DNA of 64,000 nt from Devosia rhizoryzae (GCF_016698665.1 NZ_CP068046.1:2852001-2916000); one strand, 5' to 3'. Shown: positions 10,737 through 19,301, numbered from the stretch's first letter. Made by a program: numbers and translations. The notes: a model not told the origin generated them from the sequence alone.

Positions 10737-10804
10737 ACGTCGTCGTCGATCTGTCACGAAAGTGAGCTAGGGCAGCGCCAAAGTCACACTAAGGCAGCCC
10801 GCTC

Positions 10805-11953
10805 ATGAACGCCCTCGGCCTCGGCGAAACCGTCCTCAACAATGCCCGGATCGTCCTCGCCGACCAGGTTCTCCTCGGCAGCGTCGCGATCAATGGCGGG
10901 GTCATCACCGATATCGGCCCAACCAGCGGCCGCGGGCTAAACCTTGATGGGGATTACCTTATTCCCGGCCTTGTCGAGCTTCACACCGACCATCTCGAAA
11001 CCCATTACGCCCCCCGCCCCCGGGTGCGCTGGCATCCGGTCGCCGCCGTACAGGCCCACGATGCGCAGATCGCCGCTTCCGGCATCACCACGGTCTTTGA
11101 CGCCATCCGCGTCGGCATCGACGAACACGCCGATATGGGCGCTAACGAGTTGAGAATCCTAGCAGATGCGGTGACCGCCGGGGTCGAAGCCGGACGCCTG
11201 CGCGCCGACCACCTGATCCACCTGCGCTGCGAAGTTTCGGCCCCCGATTGCCTCGAAAGCTTCGAGGCAATCATGGATCACAAGCTGGTGCGCCTCGCTT
11301 CGCTCATGGACCATGCCCCCGGCCAACGGCAGTTTGCGAGCTTTGACGCCTACAAGACCTATTACCAAGGCAAGCTCAAGATGAGCGACGCGGCCCTTGC
11401 CGAGTTCACCACCCGCCGCAATGCCGAGTCGCAGGCCTATTCCGACAAGCACCGCAAGGCTTTGGCCGCGCTCAGCCACGAGCGCGGCATCGTTCTCGCC
11501 AGCCACGACGACGCCACCATCGCCCATGTCGAGGAAGCCATCGCGCTCGGCATCCGTATCGCCGAATTCCCGACGACGCTTGAAGCCGCCGAAGCTTCGC
11601 GCGACGCGGGCCTCGCCATCCTCATGGGCGGACCCAATGTCGTGCGCGGCGGCTCCCATTCGGGAAATGTTTCGGCGCGTGACCTCGCCGCGGCGGGGCT
11701 GCTCGACATCCTTTCCTCCGACTATATACCCTTCTCCATGCTGCAATCGGCCTTCTGCCTTGTCGATGAAGTGGCGGGCATCACCTTGCCGGAAGCCATC
11801 AGCTTGGTGACCAAGCGCCCGGCCCAGGCCGCCGGTCTCGATGACCGTGGCGAGATCGCTGTGGGCAAGCGCGCCGACCTCGTGCACCTGCGCATAGAAG
11901 ACGGTATTCCTATCGTGCAGACGGTGTGGCGTGAGGGACGGCGGGTGATATGA
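10805..11953 (+). CDS. phnM: Alpha-D-ribose 1-methylphosphonate 5-triphosphate diphosphatase
   Basis: 382 residues of the amidohydrolase superfamily. A metal-binding HTDH motif is at residues 60-63 (PGLVELHTDH), and a late ASHDDAT and a GGPNVVRGGSHSGN stretch are typical of PhnM. The enzyme removes diphosphate from ribose-1-methylphosphonate 5-triphosphate, giving the 5-phosphate that PhnJ cleaves. It overlaps phnN by four bases. phnMN precede, and are separated by phnF from, the phnG operon. Upstream there is a 10-base direct repeat (CTA[G/A]GGCAGC) at 22-base spacing. Confidence 0.95.
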   Translation: MNALGLGETVLNNARIVLADQVLLGSVAINGGVITDIGPTSGRGLNLDGDYLIPGLVELHTDHLETHYAPRPRVRWHPVAAVQAHDAQIAASGITTVFDAIRVGIDEHADMGANELRILADAVTAGVEAGRLRADHLIHLRCEVSAPDCLESFEAIMDHKLVRLASLMDHAPGQRQFASFDAYKTYYQGKLKMSDAALAEFTTRRNAESQAYSDKHRKALAALSHERGIVLASHDDATIAHVEEAIALGIRIAEFPTTLEAAEASRDAGLAILMGGPNVVRGGSHSGNVSARDLAAAGLLDILSSDYIPFSMLQSAFCLVDEVAGITLPEAISLVTKRPAQAAGLDDRGEIAVGKRADLVHLRIEDGIPIVQTVWREGRRVI

Positions 11954-12528
11954 GCGGCACTTTCGTTGCCGTTGTCGGGCGCAGCGGCGCCGGCAAGGAC
12001 AGCCTCATCGACTATGCCCGCGAACGGCTCACGCCAGACGAGGCTACCTTCGTGCGCCGCGTCGTCACGCGTGAGGCCGATGCCCAAAGCGAAGACCACG
12101 ACACCCTAGATCGCGCCGCCTTCGCCAAGGCCGCGGAAGCCGGACAATTTGCGCTCGACTGGGAAGCCCACGGCCTTTGCTATGGCCTGCCGCAGTCGCT
12201 CGACAACGACCTGGCGGACGGCAAGGTCGTTGTGGCCAACCTTTCCCGCGCGGTTATCCCCCAGCTGATGCAGCGCTACCCGAATTCCGTGGTCGTAGAG
12301 GTCGTGGCCGATCCCGAAGTCATCGCAGAACGCCTCGCCGGCCGTGGTCGCGAGCCCCCAGAATCGATCGGCGAGCGGATGAGCCGCAATGTTTCCGCTC
12401 GCCTGCCCACCAGCACCGTGCAGATCGACAATTCCGGCGATCTGGCGCAGGCCGGCGAGCGGTTCCTCAGCCTGTTGCAGGACCTGGTCAGACGACCAGT
12501 TCCATCCGCTCGGCAGGGAAACGGCTGA
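11950..12528 (+). CDS. phnN: Ribose 1,5-bisphosphate phosphokinase
   Basis: 192 residues, guanylate-kinase-like P-loop fold with Walker A GRSGAGKDS at residues 10-18. PhnN phosphorylates ribose 1,5-bisphosphate to PRPP, recycling the sugar product of the C-P lyase pathway. It is translationally coupled to phnM (ATGA). Its last 41 bases overlap the 3' end of the convergent repressor gene phnF, an arrangement that creates complementary transcripts. Confidence 0.93.
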   Translation: MSGTFVAVVGRSGAGKDSLIDYARERLTPDEATFVRRVVTREADAQSEDHDTLDRAAFAKAAEAGQFALDWEAHGLCYGLPQSLDNDLADGKVVVANLSRAVIPQLMQRYPNSVVVEVVADPEVIAERLAGRGREPPESIGERMSRNVSARLPTSTVQIDNSGDLAQAGERFLSLLQDLVRRPVPSARQGNG

Positions 12529-13213
12529 GCGCATAGGAAAGCGGGCGGCCCTCCGGGTCGACGTCTACCGCTTCCGACACCAGAACGATGGCGCCCGGCG
12601 CGAGATGGAGAACCTTGGCCTCCTCGGCATCCGCATGGCGGGATGAAATGCGGGTCGAGGCGCGGGCATAATCGGCGATGCCATAGCTTGCAAACACCGC
12701 GGTGATCGACTGCATCTCCGCCATGCGCCCGGCAAAGTCGGGAAAGCGCCGATAGTCGAGCCAGGTTGTGGACCGGGAAACCGGCACGGCATCGGCCAGC
12801 GACAGACCTTCGGTGCGCACCACTTTTGCGCCAATCCTTAGGTCCAGCGCATCCGCAACGCGCGTATTGGCATTTTCGAGCCGATCGCCAAGGCTTGTGG
12901 ATACAAGGTTTGCGGCCTGTCCCCGAAGCCCCTCGCGAAAGCGCGTGCGCTTGCCGATCGGGTAGCTGAGCCGGCGGGCGGAACGCACGAAGGTGCCGCG
13001 CCCCTGCTCGGCATGCACCACGCCCTCCTCCGCCAGGGTGGCCAGGGCGCGGCGCACCGTGTGGCGGTTAGCGGAAAAGCGCTCCGCGAGAAATGCTTCC
13101 GTCGGGAGCCGGTCTCCGGTCACGAGCTTGCCGCCGACGATATCGAGCCGAATGGCATCGGCAATCTGGCGCCAGAGCGCGACGCCTCCCTGCAGGGCTG
13201 TGGTTTTTGTCAT
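12488..13213 (-). CDS. phnF: GntR/HutC-family phosphonate transcriptional regulator
   Basis: 241 residues. The N-terminal winged helix (about residues 15-80) contains the GntR pattern GDRLPTEAFLAERFSANRHTVR split over helix-turn-helix and wing. The rest is a UTRA ligand-binding domain. PhnF proteins repress phn genes and are thought to sense a phosphonate-derived ligand or phosphate. It diverges from phnG across 79 bases holding a perfect dyad of the HutC type, and converges on phnN with a 41-base overlap, so it is embedded in the locus it likely controls. Confidence 0.92.
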   Translation of the reverse strand: MTKTTALQGGVALWRQIADAIRLDIVGGKLVTGDRLPTEAFLAERFSANRHTVRRALATLAEEGVVHAEQGRGTFVRSARRLSYPIGKRTRFREGLRGQAANLVSTSLGDRLENANTRVADALDLRIGAKVVRTEGLSLADAVPVSRSTTWLDYRRFPDFAGRMAEMQSITAVFASYGIADYARASTRISSRHADAEEAKVLHLAPGAIVLVSEAVDVDPEGRPLSYALSRFPAERMELVV

Positions 13214-13225
13214 TGCAAATTCACA
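13208..13225 (+). promoter_or_regulatory. Possible Pho box at the phnF start, oriented toward phnG
   Basis: TGTCAT followed by TTCAC at an 11-base period resembles two PhoB half-sites (consensus around GTCAT/GTCAC every 11 bases). The site overlaps the phnF start codon and points toward phnG. The middle of the box matches poorly, so this is weaker than the site upstream of phnC. Confidence 0.3.
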
Positions 13226-13257
13226 TGAGAGGCGTAGAGCCGGAACAGCGACATCAG

Positions 13258-13277
13258 TTGTCTAATATAGTAGACAA
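13258..13277. promoter_or_regulatory. Probable PhnF operator
   Basis: TTGTCTA-N6-TAGACAA is a perfect inverted repeat with 7-base arms and a 6-base spacer. It lies in the phnF-phnG divergent gap, 15 bases upstream of the phnG start. GTCTA/TAGAC half-sites are characteristic of operators of HutC-subfamily GntR regulators, the subfamily to which PhnF belongs. Binding here would block phnG transcription and could autoregulate phnF. Confidence 0.7.
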
Positions 13278-13292
13278 GTTAGGGCAAGCGTC

Positions 13293-13730
13293 ATGACCGA
13301 TCCTCTCCGAAAACGCGCATTGGACGTGCTAGCGGCAGCGCCGGCCAAGGCGTTGGCTGAGCGCTGGGACGCCTTCGAGCCAAAGCCCGAGCACCAGCGC
13401 ATTCGCGGACCCGAAACCGGCCTCGTCATGGTGCGCGGCCGCGCCGGTGGTGGCGGCGCACCGTTCAACCTCGGCGAAGCAACGGTCAGCCGCGCGTCGG
13501 TGCGCATCGGTACCGGGGAAGTGGGGCACGGCTACCATCTGGGCCGCGACCACGCCAAAGCCGAGGTCATCGCCGTGATCGACGCTCTCCGGCAACACGA
13601 CGCGGCACGGATTGACCAGGAGATCATCACCCCGCTCGCCACGCTTATCGCTCAAGCCGACACGACCCGCCGCGAGGAAGCGGCGGCGACGCGCGTCGAC
13701 TTCTTCACCATGGTGCGGGGAGACAATTGA
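13293..13730 (+). CDS. phnG: Carbon-phosphorus lyase core subunit PhnG
   Basis: 145 residues, the usual PhnG size. A glycine-rich conserved segment (RGRAGGGGAPFNLGEATVSRA region, residues about 47-70) is visible. PhnG is part of the PhnGHIJ core and, with PhnI, PhnH and PhnL, supports the transfer of phosphonate to the C1 of ribose triphosphate. First gene of the phnGHIJKL run, directly downstream of the PhnF-type operator. Its stop overlaps the start of phnH. Confidence 0.94.
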   Translation: MTDPLRKRALDVLAAAPAKALAERWDAFEPKPEHQRIRGPETGLVMVRGRAGGGGAPFNLGEATVSRASVRIGTGEVGHGYHLGRDHAKAEVIAVIDALRQHDAARIDQEIITPLATLIAQADTTRREEAAATRVDFFTMVRGDN

Positions 13731-14311
13731 TGTTCAGTGCAGGCTTCGCCGACCCCGTGCACGACGCACAACAGGCCTTTCGCGCCACTCTCGATGCGCT
13801 GGCCCGCCCCGGGACGACGCATGTCCTGGCGAGCGCCCAGGAAAAGATCGGAGCCATTTCGGCCGATCTTGCCAGCATCATGCTGACCTTGACCGACCAT
13901 GACACGCCGATCTGGCTGTCGCCCAACCTCCTAAACGACGACACAAGGCAGGCCATCGGCTTTCACACCGGCGCGCCGAACACGAGCGACCCGGCGCAGG
14001 CCATGTTCGCTTTCATCGAAGGCGCGCTGCCACGCCTCGACCAGTTCAATCTTGGCACGCAGGACTATCCCGATCGCTCGACGACAATGGTCGTCGCCGT
14101 GCCGGCGCTTGAAGGGGGGCCCGACTTGGTCCTCCGCGGCCCCGGCATCGAGGACCACTGGCATATTTCGCCGCAGGGCCTGCCGGACGACTTCGTCACG
14201 CAATGGTCGGCCAACCGCGACCTTTCTCCGCGCGGCATCGACATGCTGCTGGTTAGCAGCGGCAAGGTCATGGGCCTGCCGCGCACGGTCCGTATCGGGG
14301 AGGCGCACTAA
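13730..14311 (+). CDS. phnH: Carbon-phosphorus lyase core subunit PhnH
   Basis: 193 residues from the ATG at 13730, which overlaps the phnG stop (TGATG); an in-frame TTG lies one codon earlier. The opening FADPVHDAQQAFRATLDALARPG is split by conserved PhnH positions, and the pattern DHDTPIWLS is also typical. PhnH is a PLP-transferase-like fold without cofactor that dimerises in the centre of the core complex. Its stop overlaps the phnI start by one base. Confidence 0.94.
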   Translation: MFSAGFADPVHDAQQAFRATLDALARPGTTHVLASAQEKIGAISADLASIMLTLTDHDTPIWLSPNLLNDDTRQAIGFHTGAPNTSDPAQAMFAFIEGALPRLDQFNLGTQDYPDRSTTMVVAVPALEGGPDLVLRGPGIEDHWHISPQGLPDDFVTQWSANRDLSPRGIDMLLVSSGKVMGLPRTVRIGEAH

Positions 14312-15393
14312 TGTATGTTGCCGTAAAAGGCGGTGAAGCCGCCATTTCCAGTGCCCATCGTCTCCTGGCAGACCGTCGTCGAGGCGACCGCTCGGTGCCC
14401 GCCCTGCGGCTCGACCAGATCGTCGAGCAGCTCGGCCTCGCCGTCGACCGCGCCATGGGCGAAGGTTCGCTCTATGATCGTGAGCTGGCGGCACTCGCCA
14501 TTCTCCAATCGCGCGGGGACCTGATCGAGGCCATCTTCCTGGTCCGCGCCTACCGCACCACGCTGCCGCGCTTTGGCTATTCGGAACCCATCGATACCGG
14601 CACGATGCGGATCGAGCGCCGCGTCTCGGCCACCTTCAAGGACCTGCCCGGCGGACAGATGCTGGGTCCGACCTTCGACTATACCCATCGCCTGCTGGAC
14701 CCGAGCATTGTCGGTGAAGATGCCGAGGCGCCGGTTCTGCGCGAAGCCGATGCCCAACAGGCGCCGCGCGTTACCGACCTTCTCGGCCGGCAGGGGCTGA
14801 TGGAGCCCGATGGCGAGACCGACCCGGATCGTGATGTCGGCGACCTGACGCGCGAGCCTCTCGACTTCCCGCTCGATCGTGACCTCCGGCTGCAGGCTCT
14901 CGCTCGCGGCGACGAAGGGTTCTTGCTGGCGCTGGGCTATTCCACCCAGCGCGGCTATGGCCGCACTCATCCCTTTGTCGGCGAAATCCGCATCGGCGAG
15001 GTCGATGTCGAGTTCGACATCCCCGAACTCGGCTTTGCCGTAAGCCTCGGCCAAATTCGCGTCACCGAATGCCAGATGGTCAACCAGTTCAAGGGCTCGG
15101 CGAAGGTGCCGCCGCAGTTCACCCGCGGCTACGGCCTGGTGTTCGGCCAGGCCGAGCGCAAGGCCATGTCCATGTCGCTGGTCGATCGGGCGCTGCGGGC
15201 GATGGAATTCGGCGAGGACGTGGTTGCGCCGGCGCAGGACGAGGAATTCGTCATCTCGCACTCCGATAACGTCCAGGCCACCGGCTTCGTGGAACACCTC
15301 AAGCTCCCGCATTACGTGGATTTCCAGGCAGAGCTCGATCTCATCCGGCGCATGCGCGCCGAACACGACGGCATCAAGGAGGCAGCGGAATGA
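14311..15393 (+). CDS. phnI: Alpha-D-ribose 1-methylphosphonate 5-triphosphate synthase subunit PhnI
   Basis: 360 residues, matching PhnI length. The N-terminus MYVAVKGGEAAI and internal segments such as RVSATFKDLPGGQ and LALGYSTQRGYGRTHPF are typical family landmarks. PhnI displaces adenine from ATP and attaches phosphonate at ribose C1, assisted by PhnG, PhnH and PhnL. It overlaps phnJ by four bases, indicating translational coupling in the core operon. Confidence 0.95.
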   Translation: MYVAVKGGEAAISSAHRLLADRRRGDRSVPALRLDQIVEQLGLAVDRAMGEGSLYDRELAALAILQSRGDLIEAIFLVRAYRTTLPRFGYSEPIDTGTMRIERRVSATFKDLPGGQMLGPTFDYTHRLLDPSIVGEDAEAPVLREADAQQAPRVTDLLGRQGLMEPDGETDPDRDVGDLTREPLDFPLDRDLRLQALARGDEGFLLALGYSTQRGYGRTHPFVGEIRIGEVDVEFDIPELGFAVSLGQIRVTECQMVNQFKGSAKVPPQFTRGYGLVFGQAERKAMSMSLVDRALRAMEFGEDVVAPAQDEEFVISHSDNVQATGFVEHLKLPHYVDFQAELDLIRRMRAEHDGIKEAAE

Positions 15394-16265
15394 ACGGCGT
15401 CGCCAGCTACAACTTCGCCTATCTCGACGAACAGACCAAGCGGATGATCCGCCGCGCCATCCTCAAGGCCGTGGCCATTCCCGGCTACCAGGTCCCCTTC
15501 TCCTCTCGCGAAATGCCCATGCCCTATGGCTGGGGCACCGGCGGCGTGCAGGTGACGGCCTCGATCATCGGGCAGGATGACGTGCTCAAGGTCATCGACC
15601 AGGGAGCCGACGACACCACCAATGCCGTCTCGATCCGCGCCTTCTTCGCCAAGGTCGCCAATGTCGCCACTACGACGCATACGGCCGAGGCCACCATCAT
15701 CCAGACCCGTCACCGTATCCCCGAGCGAAAGCTCGAAGCGGGGCAGATCCTCGTTTACCAGGTGCCGATCCCCGAGCCATTGCGCTTTCTCGAGCCGCGC
15801 GAAACCGAAACGCGGAAGATGCATGCGCTTGAGGAATATGGGCTGATGCATGTCAAACTCTACGAGGACATCGCGCGCCACGGCCGCATCGCCACGACCT
15901 ATGCCTATCCGGTCAATGTCGAGGGGCGCTATGTCATGGACCCGTCGCCGACGCCCAAATTCGACAATCCCAAGATGCACCGCTCCCAAGCGCTGCAGCT
16001 TTTCGGTGCCGGCCGCGAACACCGCATCTATGCCGTGCCGCCCTTCACCGACGTGGTCAGCCTCGACTTCGAAGACCACCCCTTCGAGATCCAGCATTTC
16101 GAGGCGCCCTGCACGCTTTGCGGCGCCGAAGGGGTCTATCTCGACGAGGTCATCCTCGATGACCGGGGCGGGCACATGTTCGTCTGCTCCGACACCGACC
16201 ATTGCGAAGAACGGCGCGAAGCCGGGCATGTCGGCGCACAGGGCATTCGGGAGGCAGCGGAATGA
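15390..16265 (+). CDS. phnJ: C-P lyase, radical SAM enzyme PhnJ
   Basis: 291 residues. The C-terminal part contains four cysteines in the exact spacing CX2CX21CX5C (beginning CTLC, then VCSD, then HCEE), the pattern described for PhnJ: three ligate the 4Fe-4S cluster and the last is the thiyl-radical cysteine. PhnJ cleaves the C-P bond of ribose 1-methylphosphonate 5-phosphate to release methane. The full motif implies a catalytically competent enzyme. It overlaps phnI and phnK by four bases. Confidence 0.97.
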   Translation: MNGVASYNFAYLDEQTKRMIRRAILKAVAIPGYQVPFSSREMPMPYGWGTGGVQVTASIIGQDDVLKVIDQGADDTTNAVSIRAFFAKVANVATTTHTAEATIIQTRHRIPERKLEAGQILVYQVPIPEPLRFLEPRETETRKMHALEEYGLMHVKLYEDIARHGRIATTYAYPVNVEGRYVMDPSPTPKFDNPKMHRSQALQLFGAGREHRIYAVPPFTDVVSLDFEDHPFEIQHFEAPCTLCGAEGVYLDEVILDDRGGHMFVCSDTDHCEERREAGHVGAQGIREAAE

Positions 16266-17038
16266 GCGATCAACCTCTTCTCCGCGTCGAAAACCTCACC
16301 AAGAATTACGGCACGCGCATCGGCTGCGCCGATGTCAGCTTCGAACTCTGGCCGGGTGAAGTCCTCGCCATTGTCGGAGAATCCGGCTCGGGCAAGACAA
16401 CCCTGCTCAACACGCTTTCCGCGCAACTCGAGCCGAGTTCAGGCCAGGCGCTTTACCGCATGCGGGACGACAATTTCCGCAACATCTACGACCTTTCGGA
16501 AGCCGAGCGACGCTTCCTGACCCGTACCGACTGGGGCTTCGTGCATCAAAACCCGGCCGATGGCTTGCGCATGACCGTCTCGGCCGGTGCCAATGTCGGC
16601 GAGCGGCTGATGGCGGTTGGCGATCGGCACTATGGCCGCATTCGCGACACCGCGCTCGATTGGCTCGGCCGGGTCGAAATCGCCGTTGATCGCATCGACG
16701 ATCAGCCGCGCTCTTTCTCGGGCGGCATGCGGCAGCGGCTGCAGATCGCGCGCAATCTCGTCACCGGCCCACGACTCGTCTTCATGGATGAGCCCACGGG
16801 CGGGCTCGACGTTTCGGTGCAGGCGCGGCTCCTCGATCTCCTGCGCCAGCTCGTTGGCGAACTGGGGCTCGCCGCCATCGTCGTCACCCACGACCTCGCC
16901 GTCGCCCGGCTCCTCAGCCACCGCATGATGGTGATGAAAGGCGGTCGCGTCATCGAGGCGGGCCTGACCGACCGCGTCCTCGACGATCCGCGCGAGCCTT
17001 ATACCCAGCTTCTGGTCTCCTCGATTTTGCAGGTGTGA
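16262..17038 (+). CDS. phnK: Phosphonate C-P lyase system ATP-binding protein PhnK
   Basis: 258 residues from the ATG at 16262 overlapping the phnJ stop. It has Walker A GESGSGKTT, signature FSGGMRQRLQIARN, Walker B LVFMDEPTGGLD and a switch VTHDLAVAR. PhnK resembles oligopeptide-importer ATPases but docks on the PhnGHIJ core through PhnJ rather than energising transport. An earlier in-frame start would extend it by 20 residues into phnJ; the coupled ATGA start is preferred. Confidence 0.94.
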   Translation: MSDQPLLRVENLTKNYGTRIGCADVSFELWPGEVLAIVGESGSGKTTLLNTLSAQLEPSSGQALYRMRDDNFRNIYDLSEAERRFLTRTDWGFVHQNPADGLRMTVSAGANVGERLMAVGDRHYGRIRDTALDWLGRVEIAVDRIDDQPRSFSGGMRQRLQIARNLVTGPRLVFMDEPTGGLDVSVQARLLDLLRQLVGELGLAAIVVTHDLAVARLLSHRMMVMKGGRVIEAGLTDRVLDDPREPYTQLLVSSILQV

Positions 17039-17040
17039 CG

Positions 17041-17730
17041 ATGACAGCCCTTCAGGTGCGCGATCTGCGCAAGAGTTTCACCATGCACCTGCGCGGCGGC
17101 GTGGTGCTGCCGGTGGTTGAAAACGTCACCTTTGCCATCGAGGCGGGCGAATGCGTCGTGCTCGGCGGGCCATCCGGCACGGGCAAAAGCTCGATCCTCA
17201 AGATGGTTTACGGCAATTATGGCGTCGATGGCGGCTCGGTCCTTATCGACGGCATCGACCTCGTCAGTGCCGATCCGCGCACCGTCCTGACCCTGCGCCG
17301 CGACGCCATCGGCTATGTGTCGCAATTCTTGCGCACCGTACCGCGTGTTTCCGCGCTCGATGTCGTGGCCGAACCGCTGGTGATCCGCGGCATGAACAAG
17401 GCAGAGGCGCAGGCGAAGGCCGGCGCGCTTCTCCATCGCCTCAACCTGCCAGAGCGCCTCTGGGCCCTGCCCCCGGCAACCTTCTCGGGCGGTGAACAGC
17501 AGCGCGTCAACATCGCCCGCGGCTTTATCACCCACCATCCGGTGCTGCTGCTCGATGAGCCCACAGCCTCGCTCGATGCGGCCAACCGCCAGGTCGTGGT
17601 CGGCATGATCGCCGAAAAGAAAGCAGCAGGCGTTGCCATGCTCGGCATCTTCCACGACGAGGATGTGCGCGCCCAGGTCGCCGACCGCATCATCGACGTC
17701 ACCGGCTTTGCTCCTAAGGTGGCGGCATGA
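17041..17730 (+). CDS. phnL: Phosphonate C-P lyase system protein PhnL
   Basis: 229 residues from the ATG at 17041; a GTG at 17035 overlapping the phnK stop is an alternative. ABC ATPase with Walker A GGPSGTGKSS, signature FSGGEQQRVNIARG and Walker B LLLDEPTASLD. It is LolD-like in length but in this context is PhnL, which binds the core together with PhnK and supports the PhnI reaction. It overlaps the following acetyltransferase gene by four bases. Confidence 0.93.
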   Translation: MTALQVRDLRKSFTMHLRGGVVLPVVENVTFAIEAGECVVLGGPSGTGKSSILKMVYGNYGVDGGSVLIDGIDLVSADPRTVLTLRRDAIGYVSQFLRTVPRVSALDVVAEPLVIRGMNKAEAQAKAGALLHRLNLPERLWALPPATFSGGEQQRVNIARGFITHHPVLLLDEPTASLDAANRQVVVGMIAEKKAAGVAMLGIFHDEDVRAQVADRIIDVTGFAPKVAA

Positions 17731-18341
17731 GCACGCGTCTTTCCGAAAATGCGCTGGTTCATCCCACCGCAACGGTGATCGACTCCACGCTCGGGCGCTA
17801 TACCGAGATTGGCGAGGGCTCGACCGTGTCGAAGTCCAGCATCGGCGACTATTCCTATTGCGTCGAGAACACGCAGATCGCCTATGCCCAGATTGGCAAG
17901 TTTGCCAATATTGCGAGCCATGTCCGCATCTATGCCTCCATGCACCCGATGGAGCGCGCTTCGCTCCATCACTTCACCTACCGCTCCGCCTGGTATTTTG
18001 AAGACGCCGAAGACGACCATGACTTTTTCGACTGGCGTGCCGGCAACGGCATCACCATCGGACACGACACCTGGATCGGTCATGGTGCCGTGGTCATGCC
18101 TGGGGTCCGCATCGGCAATGGCGCGATCATCGGCTCCAATGCAGTGGTCACCAGGAATGTCGCCGACTTCGCCATCGCCGTTGGCGTTCCGGCACGCACG
18201 ATCAAGCAGCGCTTTTCCGATAACGTCGCCAGCCGGCTCGACCGGCTGGCCTGGTGGGATTGGGATCATGACAAGCTGCGCCTGGCGCTGCCGGATTTTC
18301 GGTCGTTGGGGATCGAGGCGTTTCTGGAGAAGTACGAGTAA
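17727..18341 (+). CDS. Phosphonate-locus hexapeptide-repeat acetyltransferase
   Basis: 204 residues with left-handed beta-helix hexapeptide repeats, for example IGHDTWIGHGAVVMPGVRIG and IGSNAVVTRNV, ending with the VGVPARTIKQRF cap typical of xenobiotic/chloramphenicol-type acetyltransferases. A family of such proteins is associated with C-P lyase operons. It may acetylate aminoalkylphosphonates, the role PhnO has elsewhere, and no phnO is seen here. It is coupled to phnL by a four-base overlap and is the last gene of this operon. Confidence 0.85.
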   Translation: MSTRLSENALVHPTATVIDSTLGRYTEIGEGSTVSKSSIGDYSYCVENTQIAYAQIGKFANIASHVRIYASMHPMERASLHHFTYRSAWYFEDAEDDHDFFDWRAGNGITIGHDTWIGHGAVVMPGVRIGNGAIIGSNAVVTRNVADFAIAVGVPARTIKQRFSDNVASRLDRLAWWDWDHDKLRLALPDFRSLGIEAFLEKYE

Positions 18342-18388
18342 GGGGCAGGCACACCTGCCGCGACAACCCACCGCATGTATCCCGTGCA

Positions 18389-18417
18389 ATGTCATGGAAC
18401 CGTCACGGCTTCGTAAT
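18389..18417 (+). promoter_or_regulatory. Pho box, three 11-base-spaced half-sites, upstream of phnC
   Basis: GTCAT at 18391, GTCAC at 18402 and GTAAT at 18413 recur every 11 bases; the first two form ATGTCATGGAACCGTCAC, close to the PhoB consensus CTGTCATAAATCTGTCAC. It lies about 57 bases upstream of the phnC ATG, in front of a phosphonate importer known elsewhere to be phosphate-starvation controlled. The match and spacing make PhoB control likely. Confidence 0.68.
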
Positions 18418-18473
18418 CGGACCGTTGCGTGATCCCCATAGGTCAGGCCCACCAAAAAGGCGGGGCGACCCTG

Positions 18474-19301
18474 ATGCTCAAGATTTCGCACGTAACACGA
18501 CGGTTCGGTGACAAAGTCGCCGTCAACGATGTGACGCTCGAAATCCCGCAAGGCCAGATGGTCGGCATTATCGGCCGCTCCGGCGCCGGCAAGTCGACGC
18601 TTCTGCGCATGATCAACCGGCTCAACGACGTGTCTTCGGGCTATATCCAGTTCGACGGCACCAAAGTCAGCGAACTCAGGGGCCAGGCCCTGCGGAACTG
18701 GCACCGCGACTGCGCCATGATCTTCCAGCAATTCAACCTCGTGCCACGCCTCGATGTCATCACCAATGTCATGCTGGGCCGCCTCAATGGCCGCAATCCG
18801 CTGCTGAACCTCCTTCAGGTCTTCTCCGCCGACGAGCAGCTCGAAGCGCTCAAGGCGCTCGAGCGTCTGGATATCGCCCCGACCGCGATGCAGTGGGCGC
18901 AGACCCTCTCCGGCGGTCAGCAGCAGCGCGTCGCTATCGCCCGCGCCTTGATGCAGCAGCCCAAGATGATCCTTGCCGACGAGCCGATCGCCTCGCTCGA
19001 TCCGCGCAATGCTCAGATCGTCATGGATAGCCTCCGCGACATCAATGCCGAAGGCATCACCGTCATCACCAATCTCCATACCCTCGATACGGCGCGCGCT
19101 TACTGCGAGCGTATCGTCGGTATGGCGCAGGGCAAGGTGGTGTTCGACGGCACGCCCGACGAGCTCACCACCGATGTGGCGCGCTCCATCTATGGCGCCG
19201 ACGGTTTGAAGGAGGCCTTTTCGGAGGCCATGACCTCGACCGCCATTGCGCCCGTCCAATACCTGCCGCGCACCCCTACAAATGCCCAGCAGGCTCCCTG
19301 A
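18474..19301 (+). CDS. phnC: Phosphonate ABC transporter ATP-binding protein
   Basis: 275 residues from the ATG at 18474; a GTG at 18429 in frame would add 15 residues but would run close to the Pho box. It has Walker [10 protein letters not shown], signature [14 protein letters not shown] and Walker [12 protein letters not shown]. It ends with an extended C-terminus rich in Thr/Pro. PhnC energises phosphonate/phosphate-ester import with PhnD and the PhnE pair that follow. Confidence 0.94.
   Translation: MLKISHVTRRFGDKVAVNDVTLEIPQGQMVGIIGRSGAGKSTLLRMINRLNDVSSGYIQFDGTKVSELRGQALRNWHRDCAMIFQQFNLVPRLDVITNVMLGRLNGRNPLLNLLQVFSADEQLEALKALERLDIAPTAMQWAQTLSGGQQQRVAIARALMQQPKMILADEPIASLDPRNAQIVMDSLRDINAEGITVITNLHTLDTARAYCERIVGMAQGKVVFDGTPDELTTDVARSIYGADGLKEAFSEAMTSTAIAPVQYLPRTPTNAQQAP

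Noticed and set aside
9183..10757. A 524-codon antisense frame opposite the UvrA-like gene
   Set aside because: Runs opposite intact ATPase motifs, with no ribosome site or family pattern.
10751..10768. A Pho box upstream of phnM (CTGTCAC at 10751)
   Set aside because: Only one half-site matches; no second GTCAT/GTCAC occurs 11 bases away.
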